Notes: generated from the sequence alone by a model not told the origin. DNA of 15,712 bases from Acidobacteriota bacterium (GCA_005778315.1 SXOW01000401.1:1-15712); one strand, 5' to 3'. Shown: positions 1 to 6,980, counted from the stretch's first letter. Translations and numbers: made by a program.

Positions 1-115
1 ACCCCTAGACGATACCGCCACTGATCTCGTTCCCCGGAGGCCCGGGACAGCAGGCGCATATATTACCAGCCGCCTATCGGACCGGTCAAACCGCACAGTC
101 TTGGAGAATGGACGG
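1..115. other. Upstream stretch without a recognised gene
   Basis: No coding frame with a recognisable product is visible before the M23 peptidase. A short inverted repeat, CCCGG (33-37) against CCGGG (42-46), could be a small hairpin. TATATT at 59-64 resembles a -10 box, but there is no good -35 at the right distance, so I do not call a promoter. The end of an upstream gene may be cut off by the window edge. Confidence 0.4.
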
Positions 116-1495
116 GTGATTCGACTCGCCTCCGCCGTCGTCGTCCTCGCCGTGATTGGTCTTGGCGCGGGCATGTTTATCGGGGCAGGCCGCGCCCCTG
201 GTCCTGTCATCGAAATTCATCAGCCGACCGGCCTGTTCGGCCGAAACGCGCGGTTCGCAGCGTCCGTCGACCCGACGGACGGTGAACTGACCCAGCTGGA
301 CGCGGTGATCGAACAGGCCGGGTCCAGCTGGCCGCTGTTCTCCCTCACGGCGCCCGGCGCTGGCGAACTGACCCAGGAGTCTGAGACTCGGGTTGGTATT
401 GCTCGCGAGATCACGCGCGACGCGTTTCCAGATCTCGTGCCCGGGCCAGCCACGATCGTGGTACGGGCTACGCGGTCGGTGCTGTATGGACTCCGCGAGC
501 GGGAAGCGGTGGCCCAGGTCGAGGTCGAAGCTCGGTTCGCCCCCCCGCGGCTGAGCGTCGTCTCATCATTCCACTATGTGAATCACGGCGGGGCTGAGCT
601 CATCGTCTACCGGGTCACGCCCCCGGACTCCGAATCGGGCGTCCAGGTCGGTGATCGGTTCTTCCCTGGCTACCCGGCGACCACCGCCGGGGTGGAGGGT
701 GCAGACGATGCGATGCGGGTGGCGCTGTTTGCCCTGCAGCACGACCAGGACCTGACCGTACCGATGCAGCTGGTCGCGCGCGACCTCGCTGGGAACGAAG
801 CCGCGACCGACTTCGACCATCGCGTGTTCCCCGCGCAATTTCGACGCTCTCGCATCCCTGTCAGCGACGGATTCCTGCAACAGGTCGTGCCCGAAATCAT
901 GTCGCGTTCGGAGGCGTTCGCCACCTCGACGCTCCCGCCTGGCGCCGGCTTGCTCGAACAATACCTGGCGATCAACGGCGGCCTCAGGCGCATCAACGAC
1001 GAGCGGATCAGGTCCCTCGCGGCTGAAACGGCATCAGCGCCCCTATGGGAGGGCCCATTCAGACAACTGGGCAACTCACAGGTCGAGTCAGGATTCGCCG
1101 ACCACCGGACCTACGTCCATGAGGGCGAAGAGGTGGACCAGCAGATTCATCTCGGATTTGACCTGGCGTCGACCGCCAACGCTCCGGTCCTGGCGTCGAA
1201 TACCGGGCGTGTCGTGTGGGCCGACTACCTGGGTATCTACGGCAACTGCGTGATCGTTGACCACGGAATGGGACTCCAATCGTTGTACGCGCATCTGTCC
1301 TCGATCACCGTCAACGTCGGCGATGCGGTTACCAATGCCGATCAGCTCGGACTGAGCGGACAGACGGGGCTGGCCGGCGGAGACCATCTCCACTTCGCGA
1401 TCTTGCTCCAGGGCTGGCCGATCAGCCCCATTGAATGGTGGGACCCGCACTGGATCGAGGACCGGATCACTCGCAAGCTGCGGAGCGCCTCGTGA
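116..1495 (+). CDS. Membrane-anchored M23 (LytM-type) metallopeptidase
   Basis: This is a probable periplasmic peptidoglycan endopeptidase, or a degenerate LytM factor. I chose GTG 116 because GGAG at 103-106 sits nine bases before it; the longer frame from TTG 101 has no ribosome binding site. The protein starts with basic and hydrophobic residues forming one membrane segment or uncleaved signal (about residues 3-24). About 300 residues with an Ig-like, beta-rich look follow, with no domain I can name. The C-terminal third is a clear M23 domain. Counting from GTG 116, HLGFD supplies His345 and Asp349, YAHLSS supplies His393, and HLHF supplies His424 and His426. All expected zinc and catalytic residues are therefore present, which argues for an active enzyme. 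The natural substrate would be peptide crosslinks of the cell wall. A weak hairpin follows the stop. Family assignment is firm; the physiological role is inferred. Confidence 0.88.
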   Translation: MIRLASAVVVLAVIGLGAGMFIGAGRAPGPVIEIHQPTGLFGRNARFAASVDPTDGELTQLDAVIEQAGSSWPLFSLTAPGAGELTQESETRVGIAREITRDAFPDLVPGPATIVVRATRSVLYGLREREAVAQVEVEARFAPPRLSVVSSFHYVNHGGAELIVYRVTPPDSESGVQVGDRFFPGYPATTAGVEGADDAMRVALFALQHDQDLTVPMQLVARDLAGNEAATDFDHRVFPAQFRRSRIPVSDGFLQQVVPEIMSRSEAFATSTLPPGAGLLEQYLAINGGLRRINDERIRSLAAETASAPLWEGPFRQLGNSQVESGFADHRTYVHEGEEVDQQIHLGFDLASTANAPVLASNTGRVVWADYLGIYGNCVIVDHGMGLQSLYAHLSSITVNVGDAVTNADQLGLSGQTGLAGGDHLHFAILLQGWPISPIEWWDPHWIEDRITRKLRSAS

Positions 1496-1515
1496 CCGGC
1501 GGGTCCTGCCGGTTT
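1495..1515 (+). terminator. Weak terminator-like hairpin after the M23 peptidase
   Basis: ACCGGC (1495-1500) pairs with GCCGGT (1508-1513) around a seven-base loop, starting on the last base of the stop codon. Only three T residues follow, so termination would be partial at best. The last T residues overlap the proposed -35 box of the next promoter. Confidence 0.35.
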
Positions 1516-1539
1516 ACACGGTGGTGCCCCTGTGATAAT
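1513..1539 (+). promoter_or_regulatory. Candidate sigma-70-type promoter for the cupredoxin/heme A cluster
   Basis: TTTACA (1513-1518, five of six matches to TTGACA) is followed after 15 bases by GATAAT (1534-1539, five of six matches). An exact extended -10 (TG plus one base, 1531-1533) precedes it. The 15-base spacer is short, which the extended -10 may offset. The site lies in a local AT-rich patch between two genes. It would give a leader of roughly 125 bases before ATG 1670. No further element is recognised in that leader. Confidence 0.45.
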
Positions 1540-1669
1540 TAAATAAGGCTGAACCAGCGGATTTTTCCGTAGAAACCCACACCCTCAGGGTCTGGCGGAC
1601 TTTCGGCGCGACCGGCTCGCTCGATAACCAACAACTCGTCATTTCGAAGAAGTGCGTAGGAGAATCTCA

Positions 1670-2431
1670 ATGCAACAGCGAAATCTGTGGACGGTCCTTT
1701 CCCTGCTCGTGCTCGCGACATCGGTGGCGTGCGGCGGTGGCGAGACTGGTGGCGACGCGCCGGCCGCGGCGCCGGCGGCGCCCGCGTTCGACCCCTCCAC
1801 CGCCGGCAACGTATCGGGCATGGTCATGTTCGATGGCGAGCTGCCAGCGGGTGTAGAGCTGATGATGAATTCGGACCCGGTCTGCGCCATGACTGCCACG
1901 AACAAGACATCGAGCACGTTCGTGGGCAGCGACGGCCACCTGGGCAACGTGTTCGTGTACGTGAAGTCCGGGCTCGAGGGCCGGACCTTCCCGGCCTCGA
2001 GTGGCAGCATCGAGCTGAACCAGCTGGGATGCGAGTACGTGCCGCACGTGATGGGGATCCGGGTTGGACAGACGCTGAACATCACCAACAGCGACCCGAC
2101 GCTGCACAACATTCACGCCAGTCCGGCCACGAACGAAGAATTCAACATGGGTCAGCCGATTCAGGGCATGCAGTTCGAGCGGACGTTCACCACGCCCGAG
2201 GTCATGGTGCCGTTCAAGTGCGACGTGCACGGATGGATGAACGCCTACATCGGGGTCGTTGACCACCCGTATTTCGCCGTCACGGGCCTCGACGGCGCGT
2301 TCTCCCTCGACTCGCTGCCTCCGGGTGACTACGTCATCGAAGCCTGGCACGAGGCGTTGGGCACGCAGACACAGAACGTAACCGTGGCGACCGGTCAGAC
2401 GGCCGAGGTCTCGTTCACGTTCGCGCAGTAG
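1670..2431 (+). CDS. Cupredoxin-like lipoprotein with C-terminal carboxypeptidase-regulatory-like domain
   Basis: This is a predicted exported copper protein. I use ATG 1670 because AGGAG (1658-1662) sits seven bases upstream; the longer GTG 1652 frame would swallow that site. Residues 1-20 are a signal ending SVA before Cys21, an imperfect lipobox, then a Gly/Ala/Pro-rich linker. Residues about 47-197 look like a cupredoxin: SDPTLHNIHA carries His146 and His149, and FKCDVHGWM carries Cys184, His187 and Met190, a plausible type-1 copper set. The Cys-x2-His-x2-Met spacing is tighter than the Cys-x2-His-x4-Met of plastocyanin. Cys72 and Cys121 may form a disulfide. Residues about 200-253 (DGAFSLDSLPPGDYVIEAW) form a small carboxypeptidase-regulatory-like beta domain. 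It lies directly before ctaA-ctaB, so electron transfer to, or copper supply for, an oxidase is a reasonable inference. Copper binding itself is untested. Confidence 0.8.
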   Translation: MQQRNLWTVLSLLVLATSVACGGGETGGDAPAAAPAAPAFDPSTAGNVSGMVMFDGELPAGVELMMNSDPVCAMTATNKTSSTFVGSDGHLGNVFVYVKSGLEGRTFPASSGSIELNQLGCEYVPHVMGIRVGQTLNITNSDPTLHNIHASPATNEEFNMGQPIQGMQFERTFTTPEVMVPFKCDVHGWMNAYIGVVDHPYFAVTGLDGAFSLDSLPPGDYVIEAWHEALGTQTQNVTVATGQTAEVSFTFAQ

Positions 2432-2457
2432 CGCGGCCGCTCAGGAAACACAGGTGC

Positions 2458-2486
2458 GGGCTCGACGCCACTCCGGCGTCGGGCCC
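2458..2486 (+). repeat. Strong 12-bp hairpin between the cupredoxin gene and ctaA
   Basis: GGGCTCGACGCC (2458-2469) pairs with GGCGTCGGGCCC (2475-2486) with a single G-U wobble, around the five-base loop ACTCC. No T-run follows, so it is not a classical intrinsic terminator. It may be an mRNA processing or stability element, or it may uncouple cupredoxin expression from the heme A genes. Its presence also argues against the upstream in-frame GTG 2454 as the start of ctaA. Confidence 0.6.
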
Positions 2487-2537
2487 GGCCACCAAGGCAG
2501 CTCTCACCAAGGGGGCCTCATCCCCAGCGGTTGTCTC

Positions 2538-3533
2538 ATGACCTGGCTTCACGTGTATGCCCGGTTTCTTTGCGCCGCCACCCTCCTCCTGATTGCGGCC
2601 GGGGGCATGGTGACCAGCACCGGGTCCGGGCTCTCCGTTCCGGATTGGCCCAACAGTTACGGCTACTTCATGTTCTCGTTCCCACTGTCGAGCATGGTGG
2701 GCGGCATCTTCTATGAGCACGGCCACCGATTGATCGCGTCGAGCGTCGGCATGCTCACTATCGGTATGGCGGTATGGCTCTGGCGGGTCGACCCTCGACG
2801 ATGGGTACGCCGGCTCGGGGTCGTGGCGCTCCTTGCCGTCATTGCTCAGGGTCTGCTCGGTGGCATCACGGTGCTCTATTTCCTGCCGACTGCTGTCTCC
2901 GTGTCCCACGCCGGCCTGGCGCAGGTGTTCTTCTGCCTCACGGTATCGCTTGCCCTGTTCACGGCGCCTGGGTGGCAGCGGACCGCTGCCGCCGGACCGA
3001 CGGCGCCACACGCGTCCAGCCTGACAACGGAAAGGCTCGGGATGGCACTGCCGCTCCTGGTCTTCGTGCAGATTCTGGTTGGTGCGACCATGCGACATAC
3101 CGGAGCCGGCCTCGCTATTCCAGACTTTCCGCTGGTGTTCGGCGGGATCGTGCCGCCGGAGTGGACGTTCTCCATCGCGGTGCACTACATCCACCGGGTT
3201 GGCGCAGGGCTAACGGCGGCAGCGGTCCTCGTCACCGTGGCGCACCTAGGGAAACATCATCGAGACAGACCGGAGTTCCTCCGTCCGGCCGGGCTCCTGA
3301 CGCTCCTGGTTCTCGTGCAAATAGGCCTGGGCGGCTGGACGGTGTTGAGCGGGCGTGCGCCTGTCATCAACACGGCGCATGTGGCGACAGGCGCGCTGGT
3401 GCTCGGCACGTCGCTGCTCCTGGGTCTACGGGTCAATCGTCACCGGTTTCCCGACCTACGGCACAGAGACGCGTACCTCGCTGGTCGACCGACACTGGCC
3501 GGTTCGAACAGTGCCCCAGAGGCGACGGTGTGA
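2538..3533 (+). CDS. ctaA: Heme A synthase (COX15/CtaA)
   Basis: This integral membrane enzyme oxidises the C8 methyl of heme O to a formyl group, giving heme A for aa3-type oxidases. ATG 2538 gives 331 residues, a normal length, beginning MTWLHVYARF as family members do. The in-frame GTG 2454 would add 28 non-hydrophobic residues encoded across a hairpin. The internal duplication typical of CtaA is visible: GSGLSVPDWP (30-39) is echoed by GAGLAIPDFP (189-198). The expected heme-ligand histidines lie in EHGHR (His61, His63), SVSHAG (His124), HYIHR (His216, His219) and NTAHVATG (His281). About eight hydrophobic segments are apparent. The ribosome binding site is weak (GCGG, 2527-2530). The stop codon overlaps the GTG start of ctaB, so the two are probably translationally coupled. 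Confidence is high from the motifs alone. Confidence 0.95.
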   Translation: MTWLHVYARFLCAATLLLIAAGGMVTSTGSGLSVPDWPNSYGYFMFSFPLSSMVGGIFYEHGHRLIASSVGMLTIGMAVWLWRVDPRRWVRRLGVVALLAVIAQGLLGGITVLYFLPTAVSVSHAGLAQVFFCLTVSLALFTAPGWQRTAAAGPTAPHASSLTTERLGMALPLLVFVQILVGATMRHTGAGLAIPDFPLVFGGIVPPEWTFSIAVHYIHRVGAGLTAAAVLVTVAHLGKHHRDRPEFLRPAGLLTLLVLVQIGLGGWTVLSGRAPVINTAHVATGALVLGTSLLLGLRVNRHRFPDLRHRDAYLAGRPTLAGSNSAPEATV

Positions 3534-4417
3534 CGACTGAGGCGGCCGCGATCGCGAGACCACGAAGCCGGCTGGGCGATTTCTTCGCGCTGACGAAACC
3601 TCGCCTGAACTCGCTCGTCGTCGTCACCGCTGGCGTCGGCTATCTTGCCGGGCGCAGCGGCCCGCTCGACCCCGTGTCGTTCTTCCACGCCACCGTGGGA
3701 GCCGCGCTCGTGGCCGGCGGTGCAGCCGCGCTCAATCAAGTGTCGGAACGCGACCTCGACGCGCGAATGCGGCGAACCGAGGACCGACCGCTGCCGAGCG
3801 GCCGACTACGGCCAATCGAGGCCATCTGGGCGGCGCTGGCGCTCGCCCTGGCTGGATTGGTGCAGCTGGCCCTAGGTGCCAACTTGGCCGCTGCCCTGGT
3901 CGCGCTCGCGACGTTGCTGAGCTATGTGGCCGTGTACACCCCCTTGAAACGAGTAACACACTGGGCCCTACTCGTCGGCGCCGTCCCTGGCGCGCTCCCG
4001 GTGGTCATCGGTTGGGCCGCGGTGGCGCCGCTCTCGCCCGGCGCGTGGACGCTCTTCGCGCTCGTCTTCGTGTGGCAACTTCCCCACTTCCTGGCCCTGA
4101 CGTGGTTGTTCCGGGAGGACTTCGCCCGCGCCAACCTGCCATTGCTTTCCCTCGCCGACCGGAGCGGGCGACGGACCGCCACCCACCTGCTGGCCTATGC
4201 CACGTTGCTCATCCCCGTCAGCGTCGCCCCGACGTGGTACGGCATAGCCGGCACGACCTACGCCGTCGGCGCGGCCGTGATGAGCGTGGCCCTGCTTGCT
4301 CTTGGGGTGTGGTTCGCCCGTGAGCGAACCACCGACCGCGCACGATTCGTGTTCCGGGCCACGCTGGCCTACCTCCCGATTGTCTGGCTCTTGCTGCTCG
4401 TCGATCGGGTCGGGTGA
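3530..4417 (+). CDS. ctaB: Protoheme IX farnesyltransferase, heme O synthase (COX10/CtaB)
   Basis: This membrane prenyltransferase attaches a farnesyl group to heme B, forming heme O, the substrate of CtaA. The open frame extends far upstream inside ctaA, but the true start is GTG 3530, which overlaps the ctaA stop and is preceded by AGAGG (3518-3522). The resulting 295 residues are a typical family length. The allylic-diphosphate motif is plain: NQVSERDLDARMRRTEDRP (69-87) has Asn69, Asp75 and Asp77 followed by the conserved Met-Arg-Arg-Thr and Arg-Pro. The second conserved region HFLALTWLFREDFARANLP follows later. LTKPRLNSLVVVTA near the N-terminus is also characteristic. Seven to nine membrane helices are likely. 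With ctaA it forms the complete heme B to heme A route. Confidence 0.96.
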   Translation: MTTEAAAIARPRSRLGDFFALTKPRLNSLVVVTAGVGYLAGRSGPLDPVSFFHATVGAALVAGGAAALNQVSERDLDARMRRTEDRPLPSGRLRPIEAIWAALALALAGLVQLALGANLAAALVALATLLSYVAVYTPLKRVTHWALLVGAVPGALPVVIGWAAVAPLSPGAWTLFALVFVWQLPHFLALTWLFREDFARANLPLLSLADRSGRRTATHLLAYATLLIPVSVAPTWYGIAGTTYAVGAAVMSVALLALGVWFARERTTDRARFVFRATLAYLPIVWLLLLVDRVG

Positions 4418-4422
4418 CGACC

Positions 4423-4839
4423 ATGTTCGACGTCATGATGCTTCCGGCCGTCAATGCGACGCTCAACGCCACGGCGGGGGTGCTCCTCGTGCTCGGCTAC
4501 GTGCAGATTCGTCGTGGGCAGGTTGCAACACACAGGAAGTTCATGCTGGCGGCATTTGCGGCCTCAGCCGTTTTTCTGGTGTCGTACGTGACCTATCACG
4601 CCCAGGTGGGCTCCCAGCCGTTCACCGGCCAGGGCGCTATCCGGATCGTGTATTTCGCCGTCCTGATCCCCCACATCATCCTGGCCGCCCTGATCCTGCC
4701 GCTCGCCCTGATCACGCTACGGCGTGGCCTCCGACGCGACGACGCACGGCACCGCGCCATTGCTCGCTGGACGCTCCCGATCTGGCTCTATGTGTCGGTC
4801 ACGGGGGTCATCGTGTACTGGATGCTGTACCAAATGTAG
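4423..4839 (+). CDS. DUF420/CtaM-like membrane protein, cytochrome oxidase assembly
   Basis: This is a 138-residue, four-helix membrane protein of the DUF420 family (YozB/CtaM). Members in Firmicutes are known to be needed for making active cytochrome aa3 oxidase. Hydrophobic segments lie near residues 15-29, 40-58, 76-97 and 115-135. The family pattern LPAVNATLNATAGVLLVLGY opens the protein. Histidines at 37, 59 (TYHAQ), 84 (IPHIILA) and 110 sit near helix ends and could bind a heme or metal. I choose ATG 4423 because GGTGA (4412-4416) lies six bases before it; GTG 4414, which overlaps the ctaB stop, is an alternative. Position directly after ctaA-ctaB fits the assembly role. Its exact biochemical activity is not established. 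Confidence 0.85.
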   Translation: MFDVMMLPAVNATLNATAGVLLVLGYVQIRRGQVATHRKFMLAAFAASAVFLVSYVTYHAQVGSQPFTGQGAIRIVYFAVLIPHIILAALILPLALITLRRGLRRDDARHRAIARWTLPIWLYVSVTGVIVYWMLYQM

Positions 4840-4901
4840 ATTCTCTCAAGTCTCAGCTGGTCCGAAAAACGCCAGGCACGTCAGATGGGCGTCTCTTGGA
4901 C

Positions 4902-4907
4902 TATACT
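4902..4907 (+). promoter_or_regulatory. Possible -10 box before the first CarboxypepD_reg-TPR gene
   Basis: TATACT matches the -10 consensus at five of six positions and lies 41 bases before ATG 4949, in the only AT-rich patch of this 109-base gap. No convincing -35 hexamer exists 16-19 bases upstream. The rest of the gap holds nothing I recognise and no terminator for the heme A cluster. Confidence 0.3.
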
Positions 4908-4948
4908 TTTCCAACACACGACTCTGAACTGCAGCGATCGGACTGACC

Positions 4949-5632
4949 ATGACCATGTCCACCGTGGGCGGAACCCCGTTGATGGTTTGCACCGCCAAGC
5001 CTCATGTCCTCCACCTCATAGTGGCGACCGGACTCATCGTTTGCACGACGGCTCACGCCGGCGCCCAGGGGCGTATCCTCGGAACAGTGGTCGACCGCGA
5101 CGGCGACCCGATCGCCGGGGCCACCGTGACCGCTGAGGACCTCGGCAGCACCGTGACGTCAACGACGACCACGGCCGATTCTGGCCGCTTCTCCTTCCTC
5201 GGGTTGAACCGTGGCGAATGGATGTTCGTCGTGCGAGCCGATGGGTTCGAACCGGTACAGGGCATGGCCGTAGTCCGTGCGTCGGGCCCCGGCACCGCGA
5301 TGCAATTCACGATGGACCGCGACCTGTTCAATCCGCCCCCCCCAGCCGGTGGCGTGCTGGGCGGAGTGCGATCGAACACCCTGCTCACGGATCTGACAGA
5401 AGCTGACCGACTGTTCGATGCGGGGGACTACGAAGCAGCCGTCGCGGCCTACGAGGCTGTCCTGGCGAGGACGCCGGCGCTGACCAGTCTGAATCTCCAC
5501 ATCGGGCACGCCTATCGGGAGCTACAGAATCTCGACCAGGCGATGGCCGCCTATCGCGCGGCGCTCGCGGCCGACCCGACGAATGCGGAAGCACAGGCGG
5601 CGCTGGACTCGACTGGTGTCGGGGCGCGCTGA
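4949..5632 (+). CDS. Secreted carboxypeptidase-regulatory-like/TPR protein (short paralogue)
   Basis: This is a predicted exported protein of 227 residues with no enzyme motif. From ATG 4949 a hydrophobic stretch (about 21-33) leads to a likely signal peptidase I site at AHA before GAQG (residues 35-38). ATG 4955 and ATG 4982 are alternative starts, and the latter gives a more compact signal peptide. Residues about 42-125 form a carboxypeptidase-regulatory-like, Ig-type beta domain (GTVVDRDGDPIAGATVT, then SGRFSFLGL). A proline run at 129-132 marks a linker. Residues about 148-215 hold roughly two TPR units (DAGDYEAAVAAYEAVL; NLDQAMAAYRAALAADP). The next gene has the same domain order with more TPRs, so these look like tandem paralogues. 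A scaffolding or ligand-binding role outside the cytoplasmic membrane is inferred; no function is established. Confidence 0.8.
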   Translation: MTMSTVGGTPLMVCTAKPHVLHLIVATGLIVCTTAHAGAQGRILGTVVDRDGDPIAGATVTAEDLGSTVTSTTTTADSGRFSFLGLNRGEWMFVVRADGFEPVQGMAVVRASGPGTAMQFTMDRDLFNPPPPAGGVLGGVRSNTLLTDLTEADRLFDAGDYEAAVAAYEAVLARTPALTSLNLHIGHAYRELQNLDQAMAAYRAALAADPTNAEAQAALDSTGVGAR

Positions 5633-5657
5633 CGACATCCCGCCGCTGGCCATGGTC

Positions 5658-5663
5658 TATAAT
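5658..5663 (+). promoter_or_regulatory. Consensus -10 box (TATAAT) before the second CarboxypepD_reg-TPR gene
   Basis: This is a perfect TATAAT in the 128-base gap between the two paralogues. The -35 position (around 5635-5640) is not convincing, so the promoter may need an activator. Initiation would be near 5670, giving a leader of about 90 bases that contains the inverted repeat at 5681-5697. Confidence 0.5.
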
Positions 5664-5680
5664 TCTGGTGGTGTTGTGGG

Positions 5681-5697
5681 TGGACACCGTGTGTCCA
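5681..5697 (+). repeat. Inverted repeat TGGACAC-CGT-GTGTCCA
   Basis: Perfect seven-base arms surround a three-base centre, starting 18 bases after the TATAAT box and therefore just after the expected transcription start. It could be an operator or a 5' mRNA hairpin. No coding sequence overlaps it. Confidence 0.55.
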
Positions 5698-5760
5698 GCC
5701 TGGTCGAATGGAGACAGACAGCACTGTGTAAGGAATAACCAGGACAGTTAGGAGTTGGCA

Positions 5761-6699
5761 ATGCGAAAGCACTTCCTGTCGTTGATCGTCATTCTGCTCG
5801 CCTTCGGCATGTTCGCGCCGAGCGCGCTGGCGCAGGGCGGGATGGTCGCCGGCAAGGTAATGAACGAGGAAACCGAAGAACCGTTGGCCGGTGTCTTGGT
5901 TGTCCTCGAGAACCCGAGCGCGAACCCGGCGCGCATCGAACAGACCACCGACGACGCAGGTGGCTTCACCGTCCTTGGCATGGCCAGCGGAAACTGGTCG
6001 CTTTCCCTGCAACTCGCAGGTTTCGATCCGAACCCCGGCACGGTGCAGGTCCGCCAGGGCAGGAACCCTGACATCAAGGCCTATTTGAAGCGGACGCGAC
6101 ATCCGCTGGAGTTGAAGTACGGGGAGGAAAAATTCGAGGGCCTGGACGTGGCCGTCATCGCTGGCGAGATCGCGGCCGCTGACGCCGCCTACGAGGGCAA
6201 AGAGTGGGACGCCGCGTTGGGTGGCTACGACTCGGTGCTGGCAAAGCTCCCTGGTGTAACCGAGTTGCTCGTCAAACGGGGTAACACATTGCAGCAAATG
6301 GAGCGCTACGAAGAGGCGATCGAGGCCTTCGAGGCGGCAGCCGCTGCCGACCCGTCCCTCCGTGAGCAGATCGACCAGGCCGTGGCCCGCATGCGGGTCG
6401 CCATGGGCGACCTGAATGCTCTTGAGACCCTGGCCAGCTCGGCCCGCTCCCGTGAAGATCTCTTCAACCTGGGCGAGGCCGCGTTCGCCAAGGGAGACGT
6501 CGATGCGGCGAAGGGATGGTACGAGAAGGCATCGGCGGCCGACTCCAATTGGGCGAAGCCCCTGTTCAAGCTGGCGCTCGTGGCGCTGAACAAGGGTGAC
6601 ATCCCAGGAGCCAAGGCGTTCTTTGCGCAGGTCGTCGAGAAGGATCCTGGCTCGGAAGAAGGCGCCCAGGCCAAGGCTACGCTTGACGCCCTCCCCTGA
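5761..6699 (+). CDS. Secreted carboxypeptidase-regulatory-like/TPR protein (long paralogue)
   Basis: This predicted exported protein has 312 residues. ATG 5761 is chosen over the in-frame TTG 5755 because AGGAG (5750-5754) lies six bases before it. A clean signal peptide (MRKHFLSLIVILLAFGMF) ends at ALA before QGG (about residue 25). Residues about 27-110 form a carboxypeptidase-regulatory-like domain (GKVMNEETEEPLAGVLVVL; DDAGGFTVLGM). Several helical TPR-type repeats follow from about 130 to 310, including EGKEWDAALGGYDSVL, QMERYEEAIEAFEAAAAADP, AKGDVDAAKGWYEKASAAD and NKGDIPGAKAFFAQVVEKDP. No catalytic motif is apparent. It shares its domain order with the preceding gene, precedes a TonB-dependent receptor, and ends at its own strong terminator. 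A periplasmic or surface scaffold that feeds or organises the receptor is possible, but this is inference. Confidence 0.85.
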   Translation: MRKHFLSLIVILLAFGMFAPSALAQGGMVAGKVMNEETEEPLAGVLVVLENPSANPARIEQTTDDAGGFTVLGMASGNWSLSLQLAGFDPNPGTVQVRQGRNPDIKAYLKRTRHPLELKYGEEKFEGLDVAVIAGEIAAADAAYEGKEWDAALGGYDSVLAKLPGVTELLVKRGNTLQQMERYEEAIEAFEAAAAADPSLREQIDQAVARMRVAMGDLNALETLASSARSREDLFNLGEAAFAKGDVDAAKGWYEKASAADSNWAKPLFKLALVALNKGDIPGAKAFFAQVVEKDPGSEEGAQAKATLDALP

Positions 6700-6732
6700 C
6701 CGATCTCAAATTTACAATAGTGTAATGACGTG

Positions 6733-6774
6733 GCACATGCTTGGACAGTGCGTCCAGGCATGTGCGTTTTTTTT
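6733..6774 (+). terminator. Strong intrinsic terminator
   Basis: A 14-bp stem, GCACATGCTTGGAC (6733-6746) with GTCCAGGCATGTGC (6752-6765), has one G-U wobble and a five-base loop. Eight consecutive T residues follow (6767-6774). It lies 33 bases after the stop of the long CarboxypepD_reg-TPR gene and separates that unit from the TonB-dependent receptor. Confidence 0.95.
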
Positions 6775-6829
6775 GTTCAATCGGAGCCTGTATCAGGGAG
6801 ACATTGACGCCGATATATCTATTGCAGTC

Positions 6830-6843
6830 ACTCGTTTACGAGT
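6830..6843 (+). repeat. Inverted repeat ACTCGT-TT-ACGAGT, possible operator
   Basis: Perfect six-base arms surround a two-base centre. The repeat overlaps a weak -35-like hexamer (TTTACG, 6835-6840), which has a 17-base spacer to GACAAT (6858-6863). An operator across a -35 box would suit repression of the receptor gene, but both promoter hexamers match consensus at only four of six positions. Confidence 0.35.
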
Positions 6844-6980
6844 CGATACTGGCCCGTGACAATAATTGGCGCGTCTCTTGCGCGGGAGGGATCACACGTG
6901 AACCATGGTTGGTCTACGTCTGACAGTAGTGCTTTTGTCCAATTGTGTCTTCCGCCTTCGAGGGTTGAAATAGTCTTGTT

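Noticed and set aside
2415..3194. 259-codon open frame on the minus strand across ctaA
   Set aside because: It is antisense to conserved CtaA motifs, with a charged low-complexity translation and no domain signature.
2774..3529. Upstream extension of the ctaB reading frame inside ctaA
   Set aside because: The extra 252 residues are an Arg/Pro-rich out-of-frame reading of ctaA. The family homology starts just after GTG 3530, which has its own ribosome binding site.
4889..4907. TTGGAC (4896-4901) plus TATACT as a complete promoter
   Set aside because: The two hexamers are directly adjacent with no spacer, so they cannot serve as -35 and -10 of one promoter. Only the -10 is kept, as a weak candidate.
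4949..5050. Lipobox reading of LIVC in the signal of the short TPR protein
   Set aside because: Position -1 is Val, which lipoprotein signal peptidase does not normally accept, while AHA before GAQ nearby is a good signal peptidase I site.
6596..6859. Short + strand open frame spanning the end of the long TPR gene and the region after it
   Set aside because: It runs straight through the strong terminator at 6733-6774, and its translation looks random.
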